From: Gammaproteobacteria bacterium
Lineage (GTDB): Bacteria > Pseudomonadota > Gammaproteobacteria > Steroidobacterales > PWYM01
DNA length: 64,000 nucleotides
Assembly (NCBI GenBank): GCA_003567475.1
Contig: PWZL01000030.1
Span: 1-64,000, forward strand
Reading direction: 5' to 3'
The position numbers and the translations under genes are program-made. Shown one piece after another: positions 52,469-62,241 of this stretch (positions within the stretch are counted from its first letter, which is position 1; every line of letters begins with the position of its first letter). A model generated the notes under the pieces. The model made no database searches. It was not told the origin of the DNA and saw nothing but the letters and a program-made list of their open reading frames with translations.

Positions 52469-53856
52469 GCTCCGCTCCGCTCCCGCATGTCTTCCAGCGC
52501 GCCGACGAAGCGTGTTCGCCAGGCGTCGATATCGTTACGGCGCAGCACCTCGAGCATGGCGGCATGGCGCTCGCGCCTCTCGGCCAGCGGCATTTCCAGT
52601 GCCGTCTGGATGCCCTCGGCAACGCCGTCGGTATCATAAGGGTTGATCAGCACCGCCTGCTCGAGTTCGTAGGCGGCGCCGGCCAGCGTCGAGAGCACCA
52701 GTACGCCGGGGTCCGCCGGATTCTGTGCGGCAACGTATTCCTTGGCGACCAGGTTCATGCCGTCGCGCACCGGCGTGACCAGTCCGACCCGGGCCTCGCG
52801 ATAAAGCGCCATCAGCATGCCGCGATCGAAGCCGCGGTTGAGGTAGCGAACCGGCACCCAGTCGATCTCGGCGAAGCGCCCGTTGATATGGCCGGCGATG
52901 CGCTCGAGTTCCTCGCGGATCTCTGCATAGGTCCTGACGCCGGTGCGGGTCGGTGGGGCGATCTGCAGCAAGACGACGTCGCCACGGTTGCCCGGGTAAT
53001 GCTCCAGCAGCCGCTCGTAGGCGTTGAAGCGTTCCGGCAGTCCCTTGCTGTAGTCCAGGCGGTCTACGCCGATGATCATGCGTCGCCCGAGCAGGCTCTG
53101 GCGCAGCCGCTCCACCGGCTTCTTCCCGGCGTTTTCGACCCCGAGTCTGGCACAGCTGTCGACCTCGATGCCGATCGGGAAGACATCGGCCCGCAGCGTC
53201 CGATCGCCCGCCCGGATGCGCCCGTCACTGAGGATCTGTCCGCCAATCTGCGGCTGGGCGATGCATTCCTGGAACGCGCGAAGATCGCGCTGGGTATGGA
53301 AACCGACGACGTCATAGCTGCACAGGCACCGCAGCAGATGTTCGTGCACCGGCAGGGCGCGTAGCACGTCGAAGCTCGGAAAGGGCACATGCAGAAAAAA
53401 ACCGATCGGCTGGGTCACGCCCGCCCGGCGCAGTTCGGCGGCCAGGGGGATGAGGTGGTAGTCGTGGATCCAGAGGATGTCATCAGGTTCCAGCAGCGGC
53501 ACGAGCTTGCGGGCGAACAGCGCATTGACGCGCAGGTAGGCCTCGAAATTGTGCCGGTTGTAGCGGAAGAACCCGAGCAGGAAGTGAAACAGCGGCCAGA
53601 GTGTTTCGTTGCTGAAGCCGTTGTAGTAGGCGTCGAACTCGCTGGCATTGAGGTTGATGGTGGCGTAGGTGACGTTACCGGCCGTCTGCAGTCGTGCATC
53701 GTGGGGTTCGCTGTCGGTGGTCTTGCCATCCCAGCCAAACCAGATGCCGCCGTGCTCCTGCAGTGCCGCCAGCACCCCCACGGCCAGCCCGCCGGCGGCC
53801 TGGCCACCCCGCGGGATGGCCACCCGGTTGGATACCGCGATCAGTCTGCCGCTCAT
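52456..53856 (-). CDS. otsA: Trehalose-6-phosphate synthase
   Basis: GT20 glycosyltransferase joining UDP-glucose and glucose 6-phosphate to trehalose 6-phosphate. Product of 466 residues, the normal length. Signatures: VSNRVAIPRGGQAAGGLAVG, WFGWDGKT, LWIHDYHLIPLAAELR, GFFLHVPFPS, GVDRLDYSKGLPERF, and PVRDGMNLVAKEYVAAQ for the nucleotide-sugar site. The start at 53856 is fixed by GGGGAG 6 nt upstream and by the conserved N-terminus. It follows the GH15 gene after 34 bp and overlaps glk. Confidence 0.97.
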   Translation of the reverse strand: MSGRLIAVSNRVAIPRGGQAAGGLAVGVLAALQEHGGIWFGWDGKTTDSEPHDARLQTAGNVTYATINLNASEFDAYYNGFSNETLWPLFHFLLGFFRYNRHNFEAYLRVNALFARKLVPLLEPDDILWIHDYHLIPLAAELRRAGVTQPIGFFLHVPFPSFDVLRALPVHEHLLRCLCSYDVVGFHTQRDLRAFQECIAQPQIGGQILSDGRIRAGDRTLRADVFPIGIEVDSCARLGVENAGKKPVERLRQSLLGRRMIIGVDRLDYSKGLPERFNAYERLLEHYPGNRGDVVLLQIAPPTRTGVRTYAEIREELERIAGHINGRFAEIDWVPVRYLNRGFDRGMLMALYREARVGLVTPVRDGMNLVAKEYVAAQNPADPGVLVLSTLAGAAYELEQAVLINPYDTDGVAEGIQTALEMPLAERRERHAAMLEVLRRNDIDAWRTRFVGALEDMRERSGACST

Positions 53857-53890
53857 CCGTACTCCCCTGCACCCGCCGGATGCAGCTACG

Positions 53891-55678
53891 CTAGAACGCC
53901 TCTTCCCAGGGTCGGCTGAGGCGCATCGCTGCGTTGATGATACCGACCATGCTGTAGGTCTGCGGGAAGTTTCCCCACAGTTCGCCCGTCGCTGGATCGA
54001 TGTCCTCCGACAGCAGCCCCAGCGGATTGCGGTGGGCCAGCATGTTTTCGAACAGCTCGCGCGCCTCATCGCGACGACCGGTCGCCGCCAGCGCATTGAT
54101 GTACCAGAACGTACAGATGTTGAAGGCGTTCTCCGGCATGCCGAAGTCATCGGCGGCACCGTAGCGGAACAGGAACTTGCCGCGTCGCAGCTGCTTCTCG
54201 ATCGCGCTCAGGGTGCCGCGCATTCTTGGGTCGTCGGCGGGCAGGAAGCCGAGCTCGTGGAGGGTCAGCAGGCTTGCATCCATTTCCGTACGGCCGAAGC
54301 TCTCCGTGAAGCTCTGCTGCTCCTCGTCCCAGGCGCGGGCACAGATTTCGGCATGGATATGCGAGGCACGGGCCTGCCAGTGCTTCGCCAGTCCGGGCTG
54401 CTCGAGCACAGCTGCGATCCGCGCGAGCCGATCACAGGCGGCCCAGCACATCACCGCCGAGAAGGTGTGGACCCGTTGTCTGCCGCGGTATTCCCACAGG
54501 CCGGCGTCGGGCTGATCGAAGCGCCGTGCGGCCTGCTCGCCCAGTCGTTGCAGCATCTCGAAGGTGGCCTGCTTGCTGTTGGCGGGCAGCCGACGGTCGA
54601 AGAACACCTGGGCCGATGACAGCACCACCGCACCGTAGACATCGTTCTGGACCTGCTCCCAGGCCTGGTTGCCGACCCTCACCGGCCCCATGCCCCGATA
54701 ACCAGGCAGGCTTGTGACCGTCCGCTCGAACAGGCGAGACTGGCCGCTGATGCCATAGAGCGGCTGCAGACCCTGGTCTTCGTCCATGCTGGAGGCGACG
54801 TTGATGATGTAGCGCAGATACGCCTCCATGGTCTTGGTTGCGCCCAGTCGGTTCAGTGCGTGGACCACGAAATAGCTGTCACGCAGCCAGCAGTAGCGAT
54901 AGTCCCAGTTGCGCCCGCTGTGAGCGGCTTCGGGAATCGAGGTGGTCAGGGCTGCGAGTACGGCGCCCGTGTCTTCATATGCGCAGAGCTTGAGGGTGAT
55001 GGCCGCGCGGATGACTGCATCCTGCCACTCGAAGGGAATCGCCAGCGAGCGGACCCAGTGCTGCCAGTAGCTGCGAGTCTCGCGCAGCATATGCCAGGCG
55101 CTATGCCCCGGGTTGTCGGTCAGGGTCTCGTCGGGCCCGAGCAGCAGGTGCAGAGGACCTTCAGGGACAAACTCGTACTCCTCGAGAATGGCGCTGATGG
55201 GACAATCGGTGGTCAGACGCAGTGTGAAGCCCGGGGAGACGAAGCGCACGTGGTTGCTGCCAAAGGTCGTGGCCGGACGCGCGGCGCCCCAGTCGTGGGC
55301 CGGGCGAAGGCTGATGCGGATGCGCGGGGTGCCAGACAGCGGTTCGATCATGCGCACCAGCATCACGGGTCGGAAATGCCGTCCGAACTGCTGATAGCGG
55401 GGCGCAAAGTCGCGGATACGGATCGCCCCGCCCTTGCTGTCGCGCAACGTCGTGACCAGCACCGCGGTATTGGTCTCATAATGCTGCTCGCTCTCCACCA
55501 GGTCGTGCAGATGGACCTCGTAGCTGCCGGACTCCGGGGCGCTCTGGTCGTGCAACAGCGAGCAGAACGCCGGGTCGCTGTCCATCCGCGGCAGGCAGCA
55601 CCAGGTGATTCGCGCGGTCCTGTCCAGCAGGGCTGCGATCTGGCAGTTGCCGATGACTGCAAGGTTCAGGTCGGACAT
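53891..55678 (-). CDS. Glycoside hydrolase family 15 (trehalase or glucoamylase type)
   Basis: Product of 595 residues, without signal peptide, so cytoplasmic. An N-terminal super-beta domain (about 1-240: NLAVIGNCQIAALLDRTARITWCCLPRMDS, read as GNCQIAALLD and WCCLPRMDSDP) precedes an (alpha/alpha)6 barrel. The catalytic-type string NWDYRYCWLRDSYFVVHAL contains the conserved WDYRYCWLRD. The GH15 family includes glucoamylases and trehalases; genes next to otsA/otsB are mostly annotated only by family. Context (between otsB and otsA, with glk) makes trehalose hydrolysis plausible. The other acidic catalytic residue would be the Glu in LLSEDIDP. Cytoplasmic glucan hydrolysis is the alternative. 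Confidence 0.92.
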   Translation of the reverse strand: MSDLNLAVIGNCQIAALLDRTARITWCCLPRMDSDPAFCSLLHDQSAPESGSYEVHLHDLVESEQHYETNTAVLVTTLRDSKGGAIRIRDFAPRYQQFGRHFRPVMLVRMIEPLSGTPRIRISLRPAHDWGAARPATTFGSNHVRFVSPGFTLRLTTDCPISAILEEYEFVPEGPLHLLLGPDETLTDNPGHSAWHMLRETRSYWQHWVRSLAIPFEWQDAVIRAAITLKLCAYEDTGAVLAALTTSIPEAAHSGRNWDYRYCWLRDSYFVVHALNRLGATKTMEAYLRYIINVASSMDEDQGLQPLYGISGQSRLFERTVTSLPGYRGMGPVRVGNQAWEQVQNDVYGAVVLSSAQVFFDRRLPANSKQATFEMLQRLGEQAARRFDQPDAGLWEYRGRQRVHTFSAVMCWAACDRLARIAAVLEQPGLAKHWQARASHIHAEICARAWDEEQQSFTESFGRTEMDASLLTLHELGFLPADDPRMRGTLSAIEKQLRRGKFLFRYGAADDFGMPENAFNICTFWYINALAATGRRDEARELFENMLAHRNPLGLLSEDIDPATGELWGNFPQTYSMVGIINAAMRLSRPWEEAF

Positions 55679-55706
55679 GAGTGGCCTCCGTGCCGGGGAT
55701 AAAGAG

Positions 55707-56441
55707 TCAGTTCAGCCACTGTCGCAGGCAGGCATGCACCGCGGTGACGTCTGGCAAACAGTAGCGTGCCTGGCTCTGATCGATGGTGCCCACCCGCACG
55801 GTCAGGCCGCCCATGGTGTTGACGGCCTGGAAGCCCGCCTCGTCGGTGACATCATCGCCGATGAATACCGGGGTGCGCGCGCGATAGGGGGGGTCGGCCA
55901 TGAACGCCTGGATGGCACGTCCCTTGTCGCTGCCTGCAGGCATGAACTCGAGCACCATCTTGCCCCGGAGCAGTCGCGTCTGCGGGCCGAGTGACTCGAT
56001 AAGGCCTTCGGCCAGTGCAATGGCAGCCTCGGCCTGGCCGGGCGCGTTGCGGTAGTGCAAGGCGATCGCAGAACCCTTGTCTTCCACCACCACCCCGTCA
56101 TGGCGTCGTGCGAAGGTCTGGAGCCGGGGTGCGAGCCGGTCATGCCAGCCTGGGGGCGGCGGCGCATGGTGTTCGCGGGCCTGCGCATCACGCCGTTGCA
56201 GGCCATGCACGCCCGCCGCAGGCAGCCGCAACGGGCTGAAGAGTTGGTCGAGATCAGCCAGTGTCCGACCGCTGACCAGCGCAAGGGCGCCGGCCAGCCG
56301 CTCGCCGGCATGCTCCAGCAAAGCTTTGGTGGCCGCGCTCACGGTGACCGCGTCCGGCTGGGGCGCAAGCTCCAGCAGCGTTCCGTCGACGTCCAGAAAC
56401 AGGGCCGCCTGCGCAGGTGGCGGCATTTGCATCACAACCAT
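55707..56441 (-). CDS. otsB: Trehalose-6-phosphate phosphatase
   Basis: HAD-superfamily phosphatase finishing trehalose synthesis; 244 residues. Motif I LFLDVDGTLLELAPQPDAV, motif II LALVSGRTLADLDQLF, GVHGLQRRD, EDKGSAIALHYRNAP, LRGKMVLEFMPAGSDKGRAI (lysine motif III) and VFIGDDVTDEAGFQ (motif IV) are all present. The first gene of the leftward otsB-GH15-otsA-glk operon. Start is ATG 56441 or the in-frame ATG 56432. It is divergent from plsB over about 110 bp. Confidence 0.96.
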   Translation of the reverse strand: MVVMQMPPPAQAALFLDVDGTLLELAPQPDAVTVSAATKALLEHAGERLAGALALVSGRTLADLDQLFSPLRLPAAGVHGLQRRDAQAREHHAPPPPGWHDRLAPRLQTFARRHDGVVVEDKGSAIALHYRNAPGQAEAAIALAEGLIESLGPQTRLLRGKMVLEFMPAGSDKGRAIQAFMADPPYRARTPVFIGDDVTDEAGFQAVNTMGGLTVRVGTIDQSQARYCLPDVTAVHACLRQWLN

Positions 56442-56552
56442 CCCGCCACGATACCTGTTGCCGTGTGCGCCGGAAAGCCACGGTCACGCCGCCGGTATTG
56501 ATACCATGGTCTGCGGCAATCGCTGTTGCCGTGGGAGAGGAGGGCGCGAACC

Positions 56553-59054
56553 TTGCGCTGGCTGGACATGATCGCCGCGCCTTGGCGCGGTCTGCTGCGC
56601 GGGCTGGCGAAACTCTGGGTGCGCTTCAATGTGGCACCGCCGGAGCCTGAGCGGCTGGATATTCCATCGGCCGGCGTATGCTACGTGCTGGAGAATGAGC
56701 TCCTGCTCGACGAGGCCCTGCTCGATGCGGCCTGCCAGCGGCACGGCCTGCCGCGCCCCGGTGCCGAGGTGCTGCTCGGGACCTCGCGGAATCTCTTCGG
56801 TGTCCGTCGTTACCGTGACCGTCTGGTGCGCCGCCCCTTGCCAGAGGCTTCGCCGCGCCTCGCGCGGCTGGTCGATGCCCTGTTGGCCGACCCGAGCGCC
56901 AATGCGACGCTCGTGCCCGTGGTCGTGTTCTGGGGCCGTGCCCCGGCTCGCGAGGATTCCTGGCTCAAGCTGCTGTTCGCCGAGCAGTGGGGTCTGGCGG
57001 GGCGGCTGCGCCGCGTGCTGGTGTTTCTGCTGCATGGCCGCAACGTGCTGGTGCAGTTCGGCCAGCCGATGTCGTTGCGTGAACTCATCGCCGGCCAGAC
57101 GCGTGCAGAGCTTGCGGTACGCCGAACCTCGCGACTCCTGCGCACCCATTTCCGCAATGCTCGCGCGGCGGTGATCGGTCCGGATCTCTCGCATCGTCGC
57201 AGCCTGGTGGCCCAGCTGCTGACCACCGCCCCTGTGCGCCAGGCCATCGATGATGAGGTGGCCGCGACCGGGCAACGCCACGGGCGCGTGCGGGAGCGGG
57301 CACGCCGCTATGGCCTGGAGGTTGCTGCCGACTATTCCTACCCGGCAATCCTGCTGTTCGAGAAGCTGCTGACCTGGCTCTGGACCCGCCTCTACGACGG
57401 CATCGATCTCCACCAGATCGACCGCCTCGGCACGACCGCGCGGGACCACACGCTGGTCTACGTGCCCTGTCATCGCAGTCACATGGATTACATGATCCTG
57501 TCTTACGTGGTGTACAAACAGGGCCTGGCCATTCCCTTCATTGCTGCCGGCATCAATCTCAACCTGCCCATGATCGGGCCGATGCTGCGGCGGGCCGGGG
57601 CCTTCTTCATTCGCCGGAGTTTTGCCGGTAATGCGCTCTACACGGCCATGTTCCGTGGCTATCTCTCCGCCATGCTCAGCCGGGGACACCCGATCGAGTA
57701 TTTCATCGAAGGCACACGCAGCCGCACGGGACGGGCGTTGCCCCACCGCACCGGAATGCTCTCGATGACCGTTCACAGCTACCTCTGTCAGCCGTCGCGG
57801 CCACTGGCCTTCGTCCCGGTGTACTTCGGTTACGAGAAGCTGGTCGAGGGCCAGAGTTATCTCAGTGAACTCTCGGGCCAGGGCAAGAAAAAAGAATCGG
57901 TGCTCGGACTTGTCCGCTCGCTGCGTACGCTGCGTGAGCAGTTCGGCAGAGTGCAGGTGTCGGTCGGTGAACCGATCGAGCTGACTGGCCTGCTGGATCG
58001 TCATCGGCCCGACTGGCGACGCCTGGAATTCTCCCTGGACCACCGGCCCGGGTGGCTGAACTCGCTGGTCGACGAGCTGGGCCGGGCTATTCTCGTGCGA
58101 ATCAACGCAGCGGCGGTGCCGAACCCCGTCAACCTCGTCGCCCTGGTGCTGCTGGCCATGCCCAAGCAGTCGATGGTGGAGCGCGAACTCGCGGTGCAGA
58201 TCGAGCTCTACCAGCGGCTGCTGGCCCGACCGCCATGGTCAATCGGCGCGCGCCTGCCCGCGCTGGAGGCGCCGGCGATGATTCAACGCGCCGAACACCT
58301 GGGTCTGGTGCTCCGACACGCGCATCCGCTTGGGGACGTGATTCACATGGATGAGCGCCGCGCGGTGCTCGCCACCTACTTCCGCAACAATGTCCAGCAT
58401 CTGCTGGCGCTGCACGGCCTGGTGGCCTGCTGCTACATGAATCACCGCAGTCTTGGCTTGCGCCGTATCCGCCGACTCATCCGGCTGGTCTATCCCTACG
58501 TGGCCGGTGAACTGCGGCTGCCCTGGGATCGACGTGGGTTGCGCCGTGCGCTCAACGAGACGCTGGCGGGGATGGGTGATGCCGGCCTGCTGCGCGCCGG
58601 GCGCAATGGTCGCATCTGGAGCCGGGCGCGGGCAGGCTCGGCGTCGACCGCCCAGTTGCTGGTGCTCGGACAATCGATGATGCCCACCCTGCAACGCTAT
58701 TATCTGGTGATCGCCCTGCTGCTGCAGGCCGGCCCCGGGCGCCTGCGGCGCAGCGAACTGCTGGACCTGGCCCAGCAGGTGGCCGAGCGGCTGTCACTGG
58801 TCTTCGAGCTGCATTCGCCGGATTTCTTCGATCGTGCCGTGCTGTCCCAGTTCATCGATGGCTTGAGAGCCCAACAGGTGATCAGGGTTGATGCTGACAA
58901 TCGCCTGCACTTCGACGAGGCCTTGCGCGCCGTCGATGAGGACGCGCGACAGATCCTGGGCGCGCAGATTCGCCAGTCACTGCAGCAGGTGATTTCGCTG
59001 GAGACGCCCCAGGCCACGGTCGAGCCGGAGGACGAACATGACGCCGCCGCTTGA
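56553..59054 (+). CDS. plsB: Glycerol-3-phosphate 1-O-acyltransferase
   Basis: Peripheral/integral inner-membrane enzyme making lysophosphatidate, the first step of phospholipid synthesis. Product of 833 residues (E. coli 807), collinear with it: YVPCHRSHMDYMILSYV (HxxxxD, His307 and Asp312), AAGINLNLPMIGPMLRRAGAFFIRRSF, YFIEGTRSRTGRALPHRTGML and FVPVYFGYEKLVEG are catalytic blocks. I chose TTG 56553 because AGGAGGG (56538-56544) is 8 nt upstream; TTG 56526 lies before that site and ATG 56568 after it. The C-terminus ends with acidic residues. It is divergent from otsB. Confidence 0.95.
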   Translation: MRWLDMIAAPWRGLLRGLAKLWVRFNVAPPEPERLDIPSAGVCYVLENELLLDEALLDAACQRHGLPRPGAEVLLGTSRNLFGVRRYRDRLVRRPLPEASPRLARLVDALLADPSANATLVPVVVFWGRAPAREDSWLKLLFAEQWGLAGRLRRVLVFLLHGRNVLVQFGQPMSLRELIAGQTRAELAVRRTSRLLRTHFRNARAAVIGPDLSHRRSLVAQLLTTAPVRQAIDDEVAATGQRHGRVRERARRYGLEVAADYSYPAILLFEKLLTWLWTRLYDGIDLHQIDRLGTTARDHTLVYVPCHRSHMDYMILSYVVYKQGLAIPFIAAGINLNLPMIGPMLRRAGAFFIRRSFAGNALYTAMFRGYLSAMLSRGHPIEYFIEGTRSRTGRALPHRTGMLSMTVHSYLCQPSRPLAFVPVYFGYEKLVEGQSYLSELSGQGKKKESVLGLVRSLRTLREQFGRVQVSVGEPIELTGLLDRHRPDWRRLEFSLDHRPGWLNSLVDELGRAILVRINAAAVPNPVNLVALVLLAMPKQSMVERELAVQIELYQRLLARPPWSIGARLPALEAPAMIQRAEHLGLVLRHAHPLGDVIHMDERRAVLATYFRNNVQHLLALHGLVACCYMNHRSLGLRRIRRLIRLVYPYVAGELRLPWDRRGLRRALNETLAGMGDAGLLRAGRNGRIWSRARAGSASTAQLLVLGQSMMPTLQRYYLVIALLLQAGPGRLRRSELLDLAQQVAERLSLVFELHSPDFFDRAVLSQFIDGLRAQQVIRVDADNRLHFDEALRAVDEDARQILGAQIRQSLQQVISLETPQATVEPEDEHDAAA

Positions 59055-59077
59055 GGGCGAAACAGCGGCGCTACCGA

Positions 59078-59293
59078 TCAGGCGTTGAGGTCGGGAATCA
59101 GGCCGCTCTCGAGACGGGTAATGGCATCCTTGAGCTGGAGTTTGCGCTTCTTCAGGCGCCGGAGCATCAGCTGGTCGACTTGGGGGTCATGCGACAGGTG
59201 GTCGATGACCTGGTCGAGGTCGCCATGGGAAATTCTGAGTTCGCGCAGGCGCTCCAGCCGCTTGAAATGCTCGGTCTCGATGTTGCCGCCCAT
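59078..59293 (-). CDS. YdcH-like DUF465 protein
   Basis: Small helical protein of 71 residues. HFKRLERLRELRISHGDLDQVIDHL and LMLRRLKKRKLQLKDAITRLES (read as RLKKRKLQLKDAITRLE) match DUF465, a coiled-coil family of unknown function. The start at 59293 (MGGNIETEHF) is chosen as the family's usual N-terminus, with GGGAGAGAG upstream. Last gene of the leftward rhlB-cysQ-DUF3301 direction. Confidence 0.88.
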   Translation of the reverse strand: MGGNIETEHFKRLERLRELRISHGDLDQVIDHLSHDPQVDQLMLRRLKKRKLQLKDAITRLESGLIPDLNA

Positions 59294-59337
59294 GTCGTCG
59301 ACTCTCTCCCTGGTGCAACCCGGCGATCCGCCACGGC

Positions 59338-59649
59338 TCAACCGCTCCGCGTCATGCCCACATGTTGCAGGCGCCGTCCGAGCATGATGATAAACCCGCT
59401 CGCTCGCAGCACTCCATCGACGGTGTAATCGAACACATAGGTGCGCTCAAGCCGCAGCCCGCCCGCAGCCAGTCGCGGGCGAAGCGATGCGAGTGACACG
59501 GTCCCGTCGAGCAACTGGAGCCCTTGGCGCTGGCAGGTGCTGGCCGCGACCCGGTTGGCTGCCTCGCGCACCCGCATGGTGTCATACCAGAACGCGGCAG
59601 CGCCAAGCACGCCGAGCAGGATGACCAGCGTGGACAGGCTCAGCGTCAT
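59338..59649 (-). CDS. DUF3301 membrane-anchored protein
   Basis: Product of 103 residues: a single N-terminal membrane helix (LSTLVILLGVLGAAAFWYDTM) and a small beta domain with REAANRVAASTCQRQGLQLLDGTVSL and LERTYVFDYTVDG, typical of DUF3301, a gammaproteobacterial family of unknown function that is often found next to cysQ. Start ATG 59649 overlaps the cysQ stop by 4 bp. Confidence 0.92.
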   Translation of the reverse strand: MTLSLSTLVILLGVLGAAAFWYDTMRVREAANRVAASTCQRQGLQLLDGTVSLASLRPRLAAGGLRLERTYVFDYTVDGVLRASGFIIMLGRRLQHVGMTRSG

Positions 59650-60455
59650 GGTGCACGCCGACCCTCATCTCGGGCTGCCGGCGGCACGGGTGCCAGCCAG
59701 TCACGCCGGGCATCGGCGTAGACCAGAAAAAACCCGTTTCTGAGGCCAGGCCCGGTGTTGTAGCGCAGGGGCTGACCCTCGAGGTCGACGACGAATGCCC
59801 CGGCCGCCTCGGCGACGGCCTGGCCGGCACCCGTGTCCCACTCGGCGGTGGGGCCGAAGCGGGGATAGAGGTCGGCTGCGCCTTCGGCGATGCGACAGAA
59901 CTTCAGTGAGCTGCCGGCCGTGTGTAACGCATGCGGGCCGAGTGCGTCGAGGTAATCGCCGAGGAAACGGTCACGATGACTGTGGCTGCCAAGCACCCGA
60001 AGGGGCACGGCGGCGCGGTCCGCGGCGTGGATCGGGAGGTGTTGTCCGGATGCGGTGATACGACCCGCCCCGCGGCCTGGGATGCCCCACCAGCTCTCGC
60101 CAGTCACCGGCAGATGAACGACGCCCAAGCAGGGTCTATGCTGCTCGATGAGCGCAACGTTGACTGTGAACTCGTCACGACGATGAATGAATTCCCGCGT
60201 GCCGTCCAAGGGGTCGACCAGCCAGTAGCGCGGCCAGGAGAGTCGTTCGGCAGGATCGATGGCCTCTACGCCTTCCTCGGAGAGCACGGGCCAGTCACCG
60301 AGCGCCGCAAGGCCTTCAAGCAGCACCTGGTGGGCGCGCAGGTCCGCCGCCGTGACCGGGCTCGCATCGTCCTTGGTCTCGACCGCGAAGTCGCCACGGT
60401 AGACCTCCATGATCGCTTCGCCGGCGTGCCGACACAGCGCAAGGACATCCTCCAA
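59646..60455 (-). CDS. cysQ: 3'(2'),5'-bisphosphate nucleotidase
   Basis: Hydrolyses PAP from sulfate assimilation to AMP; 269 residues, inositol-phosphatase superfamily. Metal-binding motifs: SPVTAADLRAHQVL, VLSEEGVEAID, WLVDPLDGTREFIHR (DPxDGT motif), and AEWDTGAGQAVAEAAGAFV (WDxxAG motif) are intact. The start is TTG 60455, which leaves the conserved N-terminus (EDVLALCRHAGEAIMEVYRG); no ATG or GTG is nearby upstream. The last bases overlap the DUF3301 start. Confidence 0.94.
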   Translation of the reverse strand: MEDVLALCRHAGEAIMEVYRGDFAVETKDDASPVTAADLRAHQVLLEGLAALGDWPVLSEEGVEAIDPAERLSWPRYWLVDPLDGTREFIHRRDEFTVNVALIEQHRPCLGVVHLPVTGESWWGIPGRGAGRITASGQHLPIHAADRAAVPLRVLGSHSHRDRFLGDYLDALGPHALHTAGSSLKFCRIAEGAADLYPRFGPTAEWDTGAGQAVAEAAGAFVVDLEGQPLRYNTGPGLRNGFFLVYADARRDWLAPVPPAARDEGRRAP

Positions 60456-60491
60456 CGGGGGCAGGCCTGAGGCCGGCGTAGCGATGGCCGC

Positions 60492-61934
60492 TTACCCCTG
60501 CTGATCGGCGGGCGGGCGTCGCCGTCGCCGTCGGCGCTTGCTGGCGGGGGCCGCCTGTCCGTCGGTCTGGCTGCTCGAGGCCTCATCCGCGGCGCCCGAG
60601 GGTTCACCGGCAGAGGGTTTCGGTGCATCGGCCACCCGCGCGTCCGGCCGGGCCTGAGGGCGGGGCGTGCGCTTGGCTGGGGGACGGGATCGCTCGCGCC
60701 CACCGGAGCGTCCGCCTGGTGGGCCCTCACTGCTGCTTCGGCGCCGGGGTCGGGGCGTGCGGCGCACTTCTGCCAGCAGCTCAGCCTCGACGGTGCCGAC
60801 CGGGATACGGTTGCCGATGTAGGCTTCGATGTCCGGCAGCGACATCACGTAACGCTCGCAGCCGAAGCTGATGGCGTCGCCGGCGGCGCCGGCGCGGGCC
60901 GTGCGGCCGATACGGTGCACGTAGTCTTCCGCATCCTGTGGCAGGTCGTAGTTGAAAACATGGCTGACCTCAGGGACATGGAGTCCGCGAGAAGCCACGT
61001 CGGTGCCGATCAGTACCGGCACTTTACCCGCCTGGAAATCGCGCAACATGCGCAGACGCTTGTTCTGCGGCACATCGCCCGAGAGCGCCTCGGCCTCGAT
61101 GCCGTTGGCGACCAGCTGATCGCGCAGGAATTCGGCCTCCCGACGGGTGTTGACGAACACCATCGAGCGCGGGGTGTCCAGCTTCCGGAGCAAGCCGACC
61201 AACAGCGGCAGCTTCTCCTCGTTCGACGGGTAGTAGATGATCTGCCGGACCCGGTCGGCCGTGACTTTTTCCGGCTCGATCCGTATCAGTTCGGGATCGT
61301 TCATGTGCTCGTACGCCAGTTCGAGCACGCGGTGCGACAGCGTTGCCGAAAACAGCATCGACAGCCGTCGGTCGACCGGCGGGAGACGGCGCATCACGTA
61401 GCGGATGTCCTTGATGAACCCCAGGTCGAACATCCGATCAGCCTCGTCGAGCACCATGACTTCGGTGCTGCGCAGATCGAATACGCCCTGCTTGAAGTAG
61501 TCGATGACCCGGCCCGGCGTGCCGATCAGTACGTCGACGCCTGCGGTGAGGGCGTCGCGCTGCTTGTCGTAGTCGGTGCCCCCATGCGCAATACAGACCT
61601 TCAGGCCGGTATGGCGCGCCAGGGTGGTGGCATCCGCGTGGATCTGCACCGCCAGTTCACGGGTGGGTGCCAGCACCAGCACGCGAGGGCCTTGCTGATG
61701 CTCGGGTGGCGGATGTTGCATCAGCCGGTTGAAGGCGGCGACCAGGAAGGCCGCGGTCTTGCCCGTGCCGGTCTGCGCCTGGCCGGCCACGTCCTTTCCG
61801 GCAAGCGCAATCGGCAGGGTTCGCGCCTGGATCGGGGTGCAGTGGGTGAAGCCGGCGTCGCGGATACCCGCGGCGACCGATTCGTGCAGTGGGAGCTCAC
61901 TGTAGGCCAGTTCGCTGAGATGATGATCGGACAT
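60492..61934 (-). CDS. rhlB: ATP-dependent RNA helicase RhlB-like (DEAD box)
   Basis: DEAD-box helicase of 480 residues, RhlB type, used in mRNA decay with RNase E. Q motif and motif [33 protein letters not shown] (read as [11 protein letters not shown]), DEAD box [15 protein letters not shown] motif LFSATLSHR, motif [18 protein letters not shown] and [18 protein letters not shown] basic, proline-rich disordered tail (about 390-480, ending in a run of arginines [10 protein letters not shown]) is present. ATG 61934 has a GGAG about 5 nt upstream. It is divergent from trxA across 307 bp, the normal gammaproteobacterial rhlB/trxA/rho locus. Confidence 0.95.
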   Translation of the reverse strand: MSDHHLSELAYSELPLHESVAAGIRDAGFTHCTPIQARTLPIALAGKDVAGQAQTGTGKTAAFLVAAFNRLMQHPPPEHQQGPRVLVLAPTRELAVQIHADATTLARHTGLKVCIAHGGTDYDKQRDALTAGVDVLIGTPGRVIDYFKQGVFDLRSTEVMVLDEADRMFDLGFIKDIRYVMRRLPPVDRRLSMLFSATLSHRVLELAYEHMNDPELIRIEPEKVTADRVRQIIYYPSNEEKLPLLVGLLRKLDTPRSMVFVNTRREAEFLRDQLVANGIEAEALSGDVPQNKRLRMLRDFQAGKVPVLIGTDVASRGLHVPEVSHVFNYDLPQDAEDYVHRIGRTARAGAAGDAISFGCERYVMSLPDIEAYIGNRIPVGTVEAELLAEVRRTPRPRRRSSSEGPPGGRSGGRERSRPPAKRTPRPQARPDARVADAPKPSAGEPSGAADEASSSQTDGQAAPASKRRRRRRRPPADQQG

Positions 61935-62241
61935 GGAACTCCAGATTTCACAAGTCCTCGCCAGAGGCTTGCAAATTGGCCTGTGGCGGGGTCAAAATAA
62001 AGGCAATTACGGCGACGCCCGTTGCCGCCCTCCGATACGAGATAATCCCGAGCACGCCGACGGCGATAGACGGAACGCGCTTGATATAGCTCGAATATTG
62101 TGCCTGATTAACCGGGCCACGTCACATCTCCCGCTGCAAAGCCGGAAACCGGCCTGACCAGCTTGCCGCTCGGCAACTGGAACCTCCCCATTCCCATATG
62201 AACAAGACAACACGCCAGTTGACATCACAAGGAGCCTACGA
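61935..62241. other. 307-bp divergent promoter region, rhlB/trxA
   Basis: AT-richer than its surroundings, no coding frame seen. GATAAT at 62041-62046 (five of six consensus bases, plus strand) and TTGATA at 62081-62086 are promoter-like, but no pair with 16-18 bp spacing stands out. Two small stems, GCCGG-AAA-CCGGC (62141-62153) and TTGCC-GCTC-GGCAA (62163-62176), precede the trxA ribosome site AAGGAG (62229-62234). Confidence 0.6.
62141..62176 (+). promoter_or_regulatory. Tandem small hairpins in the trxA leader
   Basis: Two 5-bp stems 9 nt apart. On the mRNA they would lie about 70-100 nt before the trxA start codon. No T-run follows, so not a terminator; possibly mRNA stability or binding sites. 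Confidence 0.35.
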
